NCBI GenBank assembly: GCA_964544295.1
Contig: CAZJBJ010000106.1
Coordinates: forward strand, 1-14,279
Source: JAENVU01 sp964544295
GTDB lineage: Bacteria; Actinomycetota; Acidimicrobiia; IMCC26256; JAENVU01
Direction: 5' to 3'
Length of the DNA stretch: 14,279 nt
In this document: one piece after another, positions 1 through 6,147 of the stretch
Position numbering within the stretch: the first letter of the stretch is position 1
How the letters are laid out: every line of letters starts with the position of its first letter
Position numbers and translations under genes: made by a program
Notes under the pieces: model-generated
The model's database searches: none
Told to the model about the DNA's origin: nothing
What the model saw: the letters and a program-made list of their open reading frames with translations, nothing else

Positions 1-308
1 GGGTTCCCCATGCCGTAGAGCCGGATGCCGAACTCCGCGCAGTTGGCGTCGAGCACTTCGATCTGGCGCTTCGAGACGGGGTCGGTGATGCCGAGTTCGA
101 GCCCGGCGGTGGGCACGTTGTGGTCCATCGTGGCCACCGTGAGTTCCGGACGGCGGACCGTCCGGCCGTTCAGCCGCAACCCGTCGAAGGCCTGGGGCGA
201 AGTGACCTCGTGGATCAGGTGGAGGTCGATGTAGAGCAGATCCGGCTCGCCCTCCGCGCCGCGGACCACATGGCGGTCCCACACCTTCTCACTGAGCGTC
301 TGACCCAT
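1..308 (-). CDS. leuC: 3-isopropylmalate dehydratase large subunit, N-terminal part (cut by window edge)
   Basis: The reading frame enters from the left edge and gives about 102 residues starting MGQTLSEKVWDRHVV. It continues with GEPDLLYIDLHLIHEVTSPQ, FDGLR, and VATMDHNVPT. These are the conserved N-terminal blocks of LeuC, the aconitase-family large subunit that isomerises 2-isopropylmalate to 3-isopropylmalate in leucine synthesis. The same enzyme type converts citramalate to 3-methylmalate in the citramalate route. The iron-sulfur cysteines lie beyond the edge and cannot be checked. The ATG is the complement of 306-308 and is preceded by GAGGAG about 10 bases upstream, a clear ribosome binding site. 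It is divergent from the winged-helix/antiporter unit, and leuD would be expected further left. The family call is very secure; only completeness is unknown. Confidence 0.95.
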   Translation of the reverse strand, partial: MGQTLSEKVWDRHVVRGAEGEPDLLYIDLHLIHEVTSPQAFDGLRLNGRTVRRPELTVATMDHNVPTAGLELGITDPVSKRQIEVLDANCAEFGIRLYGMGN

Positions 309-345
309 CCGGCGAGTTCTCCTCGAGTTCGTGTTCGGGCCGTCC

Positions 346-351
346 AGCATA
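346..351 (-). promoter_or_regulatory. Possible -10 element for leuC
   Basis: On the minus strand this reads TATGCT, a TANNNT-type -10 hexamer. It would place the transcript start roughly 30 bases before the leuC ATG, leaving room for the GAGGAG ribosome binding site. No good -35 hexamer is visible, so this is a tentative call. Confidence 0.35.
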
Positions 352-464
352 CGGGTCGGTCCGCCGACGCTTCCGTTCCAAAACCTCGCTCCGACGCAGG
401 CCCGGCACCCGGTCGGGACGGAGACCCTTCACCCGTTCGAAACATGCCCGAAACCGGGCGACCG

Positions 465-470
465 TACCGT
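465..470 (+). promoter_or_regulatory. -10 element for a leaderless winged-helix gene
   Basis: TACCGT sits exactly 6 bases before the ATG at 477. This is the spacing expected when transcription starts at the A of the start codon. No Shine-Dalgarno sequence precedes the ATG. A leaderless transcript is inferred. Confidence 0.45.
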
Positions 471-476
471 GCCGCC

Positions 477-965
477 ATGGATGTGGTGCTCCTGCGGTGG
501 CCGGAAGAATCGTCGCGACGAACCGAACTCGAGGCCGGGGCCCGCCCGCGTCTCCTCTTGGTGGAACCCGGGACGTCACCCCCCGAATGCCGCGACCCGC
601 TCGAGGACTGGATCCGACTCCCGGCCGACGATCAAGACGTCCGCGCCCGCCTCAGCGCGCTCGTGGCCCGCTCCGATCGGGACCAACCGACCGTCGATGC
701 TGACGGCTTGCTGTGGTTCCGGGGTCGGTGGGTCTCGCTGTCGCCGGTCGAGCGCTCGTTGGCCGAGCCCCTGATCGAGCGGTACGGCGCGGTGGCGGGC
801 CGCGACACCTTGCGGAAGCGGGCGTGGCCCGAAGGGTTGCCGTCACGCAACGCCCTCGACGTGCACATGGTGCGGCTCCGGCGGCGGATCGCTCCGCTCG
901 GACTCGAAGTTCGGACCGTCCGCTCGCGGGGCTACCTGTTGCAGGCGACGGAGAGCAGTCGATGA
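477..965 (+). CDS. OmpR/PhoB-type winged-helix DNA-binding protein with shortened N-terminal domain
   Basis: The product has 162 residues. The C-terminal half (about 75-160) fits the winged helix of OmpR/PhoB response regulators: WVSLSPVERSLAEPLIERYG, then RDTLRKRAWPEG, NALDVHMVRLRRRI, and VRTVRSRGYLL. The N-terminal 70 residues are too short for a full receiver domain (about 120) and show no clear phosphoacceptor Asp/Lys set, so classical kinase control is unlikely. The ATG at 477 is chosen because the domain begins after it, a -10-like TACCGT lies 6 bases upstream, and sequence before it looks non-coding. The stop overlaps the antiporter start (ATGA at 962-965), so the two are translationally coupled. 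It probably regulates its own unit, perhaps also divergent leuC; the target is inference. Confidence 0.82.
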   Translation: MDVVLLRWPEESSRRTELEAGARPRLLLVEPGTSPPECRDPLEDWIRLPADDQDVRARLSALVARSDRDQPTVDADGLLWFRGRWVSLSPVERSLAEPLIERYGAVAGRDTLRKRAWPEGLPSRNALDVHMVRLRRRIAPLGLEVRTVRSRGYLLQATESSR

Positions 966-3646
966 GCCCAGCCGAGGTCCTGCGCGACGTACTCGTCGTG
1001 CTGGTCGCCGCGAAGATCGCGGCGGAGATCGCGGAACGCGTGGGCATCCCGGCGGTGGTCGGTGAGATCGTCGCCGGGGTCCTCATCGGGCCGTCACTGT
1101 TCGGACTTGTATCGACCAGCGACGCATTGGAAGTCCTGGCCGAACTCGGCGTGATCCTGCTCCTGCTCCAGGTGGGCATGGAGATGGACATCAAGGACCT
1201 GGCGGCGGTCGGCCGCGCGTCGGTGTCGGTGGCCGTGCTCGGCGTCGTGTTACCGCTGATCCTCGGCTACACGGCCGGACTCGCACTCGGCTACGACTCG
1301 AACACGTCACTCTTTCTCGGCGCCGCGCTCTCGGCGACGAGTGTCGGGATCACGGCTCGGGTCTTCGCCGACCTGGGGGTGTTGTCCTCGGTGGAGGCGC
1401 GCACCGTCATGGGTGCGGCGGTGACCGACGACGTCCTCGGTCTGGTGCTCCTCACCATCGTCGTGCGCATGGTCAGCGACGGCGCCGTGTCGGTGGGAAC
1501 GGTGCTCTCGACGGTGGCGCTCGCCGTCGGGTTCCTCGTCGTCACCACGGTGCTCGGGGGCAAGCTCGGCGTCTTCCTGTTCCGCACGATTCAGAAGTAC
1601 TCGCGATCGGCCGGCACGCTGGTCGCGCTCGCGCTCGCATTCGCCCTGGCCTTCGCCGAGTTGGCCAACCTCGCCAAGCTCGCCCCGATCGTCGGCGCGT
1701 TCGTCGCCGGGCTGGCGTTGTCCCGCACCGAATCCCGCGATCGCATCGCCCGTGAGTTGACGCCGGTGGGCCACCTGTTCGTGCCGGTGTTCTTCCTCCA
1801 GATCGGCATCGCGGCCGATGTCGAACGGTTCGTCGACCCGAAGGTGCTGGGCATCGCCGCGATCCTCATCGTGGTCGCGTTTCTCACGAAGCTCGCGTCG
1901 TCCCTCGCGGTGCTCGGCTCGCCCGGCGACAAGCTCACGATCGGCTTCGGCATGGTGCCGCGCGGTGAAGTCGGCCTGATCTTCGCGACCATCGGCCTGA
2001 GCCAGGGCGTGCTCGGGCGAGATCTGTACGCCGCCCTGGTGCTCGTGGTGTTGGTGACGACGTTGATGGCCCCTCCGTTGCTGCGGTTCCGGCTGGGTCG
2101 GTTGCGAGCCACGATGTCGCCCGACGACGCGGATCCGATGCCCGCCTCCGGCTGGCTCTGGGTCGACGACGGGGTGGTGGATCTGGCTGCGCACCCTCCG
2201 GCCGAACTCCAGACCGTGCTCGCGCTCGATGCCGCGCTCGTCGTCTCCACCGGCGCCCGGCCGGGACCGCGGCTGCTGGACTGGCTCGGCCAGGGTGGCC
2301 CCACGCCATGGGACCGCGAGTCCACCCAGCGACTGGTCGAGGTGCTGACCCGGGGGAACGACCGTGGTTGGCGGTTCCTGGACACGTCCGGGGTGCTGAT
2401 CCGCGCACTGCCGGAAGTCGCGGCCGCGGTTGAACGGTGGCACCGCGATCCGGAGCTGAGCGACCCCACGCAGGTGGTGCGGTTCGACACCGTCGACACG
2501 TTGCAACGGCTGATCCGGAACGATCGTGCCGCCGCCGCGGTCGCCGAACGGCTGGCGGATCGTGACCGGGTCGTGTTGGCGGCGCTCGTCGCCGATCTCA
2601 CCGGTGAACACCCGCCGGTGCAGCTGGTGGCGGCGTTGGCGAGCCGTCTGGACCTCGAACCCGACGACCACGAAGCGCTCCTCGCGTTGACGGCCGACCG
2701 GGGGTTGATGCGCGGCGTCGCCGAACGCCCCCAGGGTCTGGGCGAAGCCTCGGTGCTCTCGCTGGCAACCCACCTGGGGGATACGGACCGCGTGCGCGGC
2801 CTCTACCTCCTCGACCTCGCCGCGGGTCCCCTCGAGGCGCCGGATCGGGAACGGCTCGACACGCTGGTCGGACGCGTGCTCAGTGCAATCGAGGACATGG
2901 GTGACCGGTCGGAGCCGACCGAGTTCACCCGTCGTCGGGATGCCGCGATCCGCTACGCCGGCGCGGACGAGGTGCTCGCTGATCGAATCCGGCACGCGCC
3001 GCGTTCGTATCTGCTGGCCGAGGTGCCCGAGCGGGTCGTGGCCACGGCGCGGCTGCTCGAGCCGCGCCCGGATCGGCGCGAGGTGCGAGTGGCGATCGGG
3101 CAGCGTCCGGCCGGTGGCGTCGTCATCGACGTCGCCACCCGGGACCAGCGCGGCATCCTTGCCGCCGTCACCGCCGCCTTCGCCGACCGGGAACTCGACG
3201 TCGTGCGCGCCCAGGTCGCGACGTGGGGCGATGGTGGCGCGCTGGAGTCCTTCGACGTCGAACCCCGTCCCGGGAGTGCACTGCCAAGTCCCGAGGAGCT
3301 CGGCGCCGACATCAGCCGCCGGCTCGGCGAACGGGTGGAGTCCGCGGCACTCAGTGACTCCGAGATCGCCTTCGACGATGCCGGTTCACCGTGGTACACG
3401 ATCTGCGAGATCCGTCACCTCGACCAGCCCGCGCTGTTGTCGACGATCGCCGCAGCGCTGAGTCTCGCCGGGGTCAGTGTCCACTCGGCGCAGTTCGACA
3501 CCGTCGACGGCGAGGCGATCGACCGCTTCTCGCTCACCGACCGCGACGGCAACAAGCTCGGTCGGGAGCAGAAGGACGCCATCCGGGCGGCGGTGAGCGG
3601 CGACGTGCGGGGCCGGGGGCGAATCGGCCGCCGCGTCCGCGGCTAG
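962..3646 (+). CDS. CPA2-family cation/proton antiporter fused to a GlnD-like linker, degenerate HD domain and two ACT domains
   Basis: The product has 894 residues. Residues 1 to about 378 are a polytopic membrane domain of the CPA2 (KefB/NapA/GerN) type. It has a VTDDVLGLV motif with acidic pair D156/D157 at the ion site and an MVPRGEVGLIFA motif in a late helix. From about 395 the sequence matches GlnD, the PII uridylyl-transferase/removing enzyme: a linker (WVDDGVVDL), then FLDTSGVLIRALPE at 472-485, a remnant of the TVD motif (510-512), and ADLTGEH (544-550) where GlnD has HDIGKG. Next come GLM at 581-583 and LLDLA. Two ACT domains follow at about 719-795 (VVIDVATRDQRGIL) and 811-885 (LLSTIAAALSLAGVSVHSAQ). 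The nucleotidyltransferase is absent and the HD ligands are mostly lost. The ATG overlaps the upstream stop; an in-frame start at 713 lies inside that gene and is rejected. Ion specificity and ligand are unknown; ligand gating of transport is inference. Confidence 0.9.
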   Translation: MSPAEVLRDVLVVLVAAKIAAEIAERVGIPAVVGEIVAGVLIGPSLFGLVSTSDALEVLAELGVILLLLQVGMEMDIKDLAAVGRASVSVAVLGVVLPLILGYTAGLALGYDSNTSLFLGAALSATSVGITARVFADLGVLSSVEARTVMGAAVTDDVLGLVLLTIVVRMVSDGAVSVGTVLSTVALAVGFLVVTTVLGGKLGVFLFRTIQKYSRSAGTLVALALAFALAFAELANLAKLAPIVGAFVAGLALSRTESRDRIARELTPVGHLFVPVFFLQIGIAADVERFVDPKVLGIAAILIVVAFLTKLASSLAVLGSPGDKLTIGFGMVPRGEVGLIFATIGLSQGVLGRDLYAALVLVVLVTTLMAPPLLRFRLGRLRATMSPDDADPMPASGWLWVDDGVVDLAAHPPAELQTVLALDAALVVSTGARPGPRLLDWLGQGGPTPWDRESTQRLVEVLTRGNDRGWRFLDTSGVLIRALPEVAAAVERWHRDPELSDPTQVVRFDTVDTLQRLIRNDRAAAAVAERLADRDRVVLAALVADLTGEHPPVQLVAALASRLDLEPDDHEALLALTADRGLMRGVAERPQGLGEASVLSLATHLGDTDRVRGLYLLDLAAGPLEAPDRERLDTLVGRVLSAIEDMGDRSEPTEFTRRRDAAIRYAGADEVLADRIRHAPRSYLLAEVPERVVATARLLEPRPDRREVRVAIGQRPAGGVVIDVATRDQRGILAAVTAAFADRELDVVRAQVATWGDGGALESFDVEPRPGSALPSPEELGADISRRLGERVESAALSDSEIAFDDAGSPWYTICEIRHLDQPALLSTIAAALSLAGVSVHSAQFDTVDGEAIDRFSLTDRDGNKLGREQKDAIRAAVSGDVRGRGRIGRRVRG

Positions 3647-4116
3647 CCGAGCGGTCGGATGGAGACGATCTCGACGTCGAGGGTCGCCTTGCGTGGCGTC
3701 TCGTAGGTGGTGGAGTCGCCGACGGCGTGACCGAGGAGGGCCTGACCGAGCGGTGAGCTGGTCGACAGCACCTCGTAGGTGTCGTTGCGTTCCTCGATGG
3801 AGCCGATCAGGTACGACTGGGTCTCGTCGTCGCCCGCGATCCGGACCTCGACGATGACACCCGCCTCGACCGAGTCGCCGCTCGGGCCCTGCACGATGAT
3901 CGCGTCACGCAGCATGGCCTCGAGTTGGCGCACGCGGGCCTCGTTCAGGCCCTGCTCGTTCTTGGCCGCGTCGTAGTCGGCGTTCTCCTTGAGGTCGCCC
4001 AACTCCCGGGCCCGCTCGATGCGCTCGGCGATCTCGAGCCGGAGCGGACCGCTGCGGTGTTCGAGCTCGGCGACGAGCCGTTCGTGGGTGGTCGCGGAGA
4101 ACTGAGACGGTTCCAT
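3643..4116 (-). CDS. greA: Transcription elongation factor GreA
   Basis: The product has 157 residues, the usual GreA length. The N-terminal coiled coil carries GDLKENADYDAAKNEQG, with D41 and E44 as the acidic tip residues that enter the RNA polymerase secondary channel and help cleave backtracked RNA. The C-terminal FKBP-like part contains SSPLGQALLGHAVGD. The stop codon shares the palindrome CTAG (3643-3646) with the converging antiporter gene, so the two genes meet tail to tail with a 4-base overlap. No Shine-Dalgarno sequence precedes the ATG, whose upstream bases on this strand are C-rich; a TACCCT box lies 7 bases upstream, suggesting a leaderless transcript. The yceI-like gene ends 28 bases upstream on the same strand. 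Confidence 0.97.
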   Translation of the reverse strand: MEPSQFSATTHERLVAELEHRSGPLRLEIAERIERARELGDLKENADYDAAKNEQGLNEARVRQLEAMLRDAIIVQGPSGDSVEAGVIVEVRIAGDDETQSYLIGSIEERNDTYEVLSTSSPLGQALLGHAVGDSTTYETPRKATLDVEIVSIRPLG

Positions 4117-4123
4117 CGGGGGG

Positions 4124-4129
4124 AGGGTA
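4124..4129 (-). promoter_or_regulatory. -10 element for a leaderless greA
   Basis: On the minus strand TACCCT lies 7 bases before the greA ATG, with CCCCCCG between them and no ribosome binding site. The arrangement repeats that of the winged-helix gene. It suggests greA has its own promoter even though the yceI-like gene lies close upstream. Confidence 0.4.
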
Positions 4130-4144
4130 CCTGGCGACCAGGCT

Positions 4145-4864
4145 TCAGCTGGTCTTGTCGAAGGTCAGTTGGAGTTCCAGGGTTCCGGTGTCGCTGATAC
4201 TGGCGATCGGCCCGCCGCTCGGCGCGGTGATCCCGTAATCGGCCAACGCGACCTCCAACTCACCGATGACCTGGATCTGGCGGCCGTCCCAGCGACCCTC
4301 GAGCGGGATGGTGACGGACTTGGTCACGCCGTGCAGGGTCAGATCTCCCGTGACGTCGACCTTCACGGTCTGGCCCTCGACGGGGGCGGCCGGGAGGGTG
4401 ACCGGTGCGGTGGCGGCGAAGGTCGCCTCCTTGAACTTGTCCGTTTCGAGGCCGCGGGTCTTCAGCGCGGTGTCCCGAAACGACTTGTCCGATGTCAGCG
4501 CGGCCATGTTGGCGGTGACCGTGATGTCACTCACCTCGGTGCCGGAGATCGTGAGTGAACCGGTCACATCCGTCGACTTCCCGGTGGCGGCGTTGTCGAC
4601 GAGGCCGGCGGCGAAGGTCTCGTCGATCCGGTACTGCACGAAGGTCGCGTCGCCACTCCCGGCCGCGATCGTCCAGACCCCGTCGATGTCACTGCCGGTG
4701 ACGACCTCAGTGTTGGCGATCTTGGGCTTGGGCTTGGCGTCCTCGCGGATCAGGAACCAGTAGACGGCACCGCCTCCGACGATCGCCAGCACGACGATCG
4801 TGATCAGGATGGTGCGGATGGCACCGGATTCGGACCGGGCGGAAGGACGACGAGTTGGGCGCAT
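4145..4864 (-). CDS. Membrane-anchored YceI-family protein
   Basis: The product has 239 residues. A basic N-terminus (MRPTRRPSARSES) is followed by one hydrophobic segment at about 16-40 (ILITIVVLAIVGGGAVYWFL), best read as an uncleaved signal anchor with the rest outside. Residues from about 55 form a YceI-like domain: DGVWTIAAGSGDATFVQYRI, DVTGSLTISG, then FRDTALKTRGLETDKF, TGDLTLHGVTKSVTIPLEG, and DYGITAPSGG. YceI domains are lipocalin-like barrels that bind isoprenoid-type lipids. The ligand here cannot be told. A CAGAAT box 6 bases before the ATG may be a weak leaderless -10. It is divergent from the leu operon leader and lies upstream of greA. Confidence 0.88.
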   Translation of the reverse strand: MRPTRRPSARSESGAIRTILITIVVLAIVGGGAVYWFLIREDAKPKPKIANTEVVTGSDIDGVWTIAAGSGDATFVQYRIDETFAAGLVDNAATGKSTDVTGSLTISGTEVSDITVTANMAALTSDKSFRDTALKTRGLETDKFKEATFAATAPVTLPAAPVEGQTVKVDVTGDLTLHGVTKSVTIPLEGRWDGRQIQVIGELEVALADYGITAPSGGPIASISDTGTLELQLTFDKTS

Positions 4865-4983
4865 GACCCGATTCTGGCCCGTGGAACCGCCCGGGGCGTC
4901 GCGCGCACGACGCCGCGCATCGGGTACGCCCGATTGGCGCAGATTGGGACGAGGGGATTCACCGGGGCCGAACCGGGTGGTGC

Positions 4984-4992
4984 TGCTATCGT
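4984..4992 (+). promoter_or_regulatory. Extended -10 promoter of the leuB operon leader
   Basis: TGCTATCGT has the TGN extension followed directly by a TANNNT hexamer (4987-4992). It lies 9 bases before the leader-peptide ATG at 5002, so the transcript would start at or just before that codon. No convincing -35 is visible, as is common for extended -10 promoters. Confidence 0.55.
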
Positions 4993-5001
4993 GCGGACCG
5001 C

Positions 5002-5034
5002 ATGTCGACCTCGTTCGTAGCCATTATTTCCTAG
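5002..5034 (+). CDS. Branched-chain amino acid leader peptide (attenuator)
   Basis: A 10-codon open frame encodes MSTSFVAIIS and ends in TAG. Codons 6, 8 and 9 are Val, Ile, Ile, right before the stop, and there are no Leu codons. A hairpin begins at the stop codon (5034-5057) and a terminator hairpin with a T-tract follows (5063-5089). The next gene is leuB, then ilvE and cimA. This is the layout of ribosome-mediated attenuation: scarce Ile- or Val-tRNA would stall the ribosome and let transcription continue. The start appears leaderless or nearly so. It is too short for normal gene calling; the role is inferred from context and position. Confidence 0.7.
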   Translation: MSTSFVAIIS

Positions 5035-5057
5035 CGGACGCCGCGGTCGGCGTTCGC
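5034..5057 (+). promoter_or_regulatory. Leader hairpin (pause or 1:2 stem of the attenuator)
   Basis: CGGACGCCG (5035-5043) pairs with CGGCGTTCG (5048-5056) around a CGGT loop, with one G-T wobble; the flanking G5034 and C5057 add a pair. It starts on the last base of the leader stop codon, so a ribosome finishing or stalled on the leader would disrupt it. The part 5036-5040 (GGACG) is also complementary to CGTCC in the terminator arm (5066-5070). Confidence 0.55.
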
Positions 5058-5062
5058 GGTGC

Positions 5063-5089
5063 AACCGTCCACTTCGGTGGGCGGTTTTT
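5063..5089 (+). terminator. Rho-independent attenuator terminator upstream of leuB
   Basis: AACCGTCCAC (5063-5072) and GTGGGCGGTT (5077-5086) form a 10-bp stem with one G-T wobble around a TTCG tetraloop, followed by a five-T run (5085-5089). It lies 63 bases before the leuB start and 28 bases after the leader stop, so it is better read as a conditional terminator than as the end of another gene. No plus-strand gene ends before it. Confidence 0.75.
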
Positions 5090-5152
5090 CGTTGTCAGGG
5101 GCCCCGAGCCAGGGAGTGCCCCCGGATCATCCAGTCAGTCAGGAGCGCGGGC

Positions 5153-6145
5153 GTGAGCCATCGGATCGGGATCATCGGCGGAGACGGCATCGGTCCCGAG
5201 GTCGTGGCCGAGGCGCTCAAGGTCATCGACGCGACCGGCGTGGCGTACGAAGCGGTCGAGTACGACCTCGGCGGGGCCCGCTACCTCGCGACCGGTGACG
5301 TCCTCCCGGACGACGTGCTCGCCGAGCTGGCGACGCTGGACGCGATCCTGCTGGGTGCCGTCGGCACGCCTGACGTCCCGCCCGGCGTCCTCGAGCGGGG
5401 TCTGCTGCTCAAGATGCGGTTCGCGCTGGACCTGTACGTGAACCACCGGCCGTTCCTCGCGCCGCCGAGCGCCCTGAACGGCGGCGTCGACATGATCGTG
5501 ATCCGCGAGAACACGGAAGGGAGTTACGCGGGCGAGGGTGGTTTCCTCCGGAAGGACACCCCGCACGAGATCGCGACCCAGGGCTCGGTGAACACCCGGA
5601 TGGGGGTGGAGCGCTGCATCCGGTACGCGTTCGAACTGGCGGCAACCCGTGACGCCCGCCGGGTCCACCTGGTGCACAAGACCAACGTGCTCACGTTCGC
5701 GGGCGACCTCTGGCAGCGGACGTTCGACCTCGTCGCCGCCGAGTACCCGGGCATCACCACGGGCTACGACCACATCGACGCCGCGTGCATCCACTTCGTG
5801 CAGCGGCCGGAGAAGTACGACGTCGTCGTGACCGACAACCTCTTCGGTGACATCCTCACCGACCTGGGCGGAGCGATCGGCGGCGGCATCGGCCGCGCCG
5901 CGTCGGGCAATCTCAACCCGGCCCGCACCGGCCCCTCGTTGTTCGAGCCGGTGCACGGGTCCGCACCTGACATCGCCGGCACCGGGGTCGCCGATCCCCG
6001 CGCCGCCATCATCAGTGGGGCGATGATGCTCGAGTTCCTCGGCGAAGCCGACGCGGCGGCGCGGATCCACGAAGCGGTCCGCACGTCCGACGCCATCACC
6101 GGTTCGACCTCCGAGGTCGGTTCACGTATTGCGGAAAGGGTGTAG
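5153..6145 (+). CDS. leuB: 3-isopropylmalate dehydrogenase
   Basis: The product has 330 residues, the short actinobacterial form. Conserved blocks are IGIIGGDGIGPEV, DAILLGAVGTPDVPPGVLER, RENTEGSYAGEGG, VHKTNVLTFAGDLW, VTDNLFGDILTDLGGAIGGG, and FEPVHGSAPDIAGTG. It oxidatively decarboxylates 3-isopropylmalate in leucine synthesis. Related enzymes also take 3-methylmalate made from citramalate, which fits the cimA gene two places on. The GTG start is supported by AGGAG at 5141-5145, 7 bases upstream. It is the first enzyme gene behind the attenuator, with ilvE starting 2 bases after its stop. Confidence 0.95.
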   Translation: MSHRIGIIGGDGIGPEVVAEALKVIDATGVAYEAVEYDLGGARYLATGDVLPDDVLAELATLDAILLGAVGTPDVPPGVLERGLLLKMRFALDLYVNHRPFLAPPSALNGGVDMIVIRENTEGSYAGEGGFLRKDTPHEIATQGSVNTRMGVERCIRYAFELAATRDARRVHLVHKTNVLTFAGDLWQRTFDLVAAEYPGITTGYDHIDAACIHFVQRPEKYDVVVTDNLFGDILTDLGGAIGGGIGRAASGNLNPARTGPSLFEPVHGSAPDIAGTGVADPRAAIISGAMMLEFLGEADAAARIHEAVRTSDAITGSTSEVGSRIAERV

Positions 6146-6147
6146 CG

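Noticed and set aside
713..961. Upstream extension of the antiporter frame to 713
   Set aside because: It lies wholly within the winged-helix gene, gives Arg-rich sequence, and the membrane domain starts naturally at the ATG 962.
1307..2995. 562-residue minus-strand open frame opposite the antiporter
   Set aside because: Rich in Arg, His, Gln, Glu and Asp with no domain. The plus strand encodes unmistakable transporter and ACT motifs, so this is a high-GC antisense shadow.
4999..5100. T-box or other riboswitch upstream of leuB
   Set aside because: No T-box-type conserved stem or specifier loop fits in about 90 bases, while a leader peptide with Val/Ile codons and a terminator explains the region.
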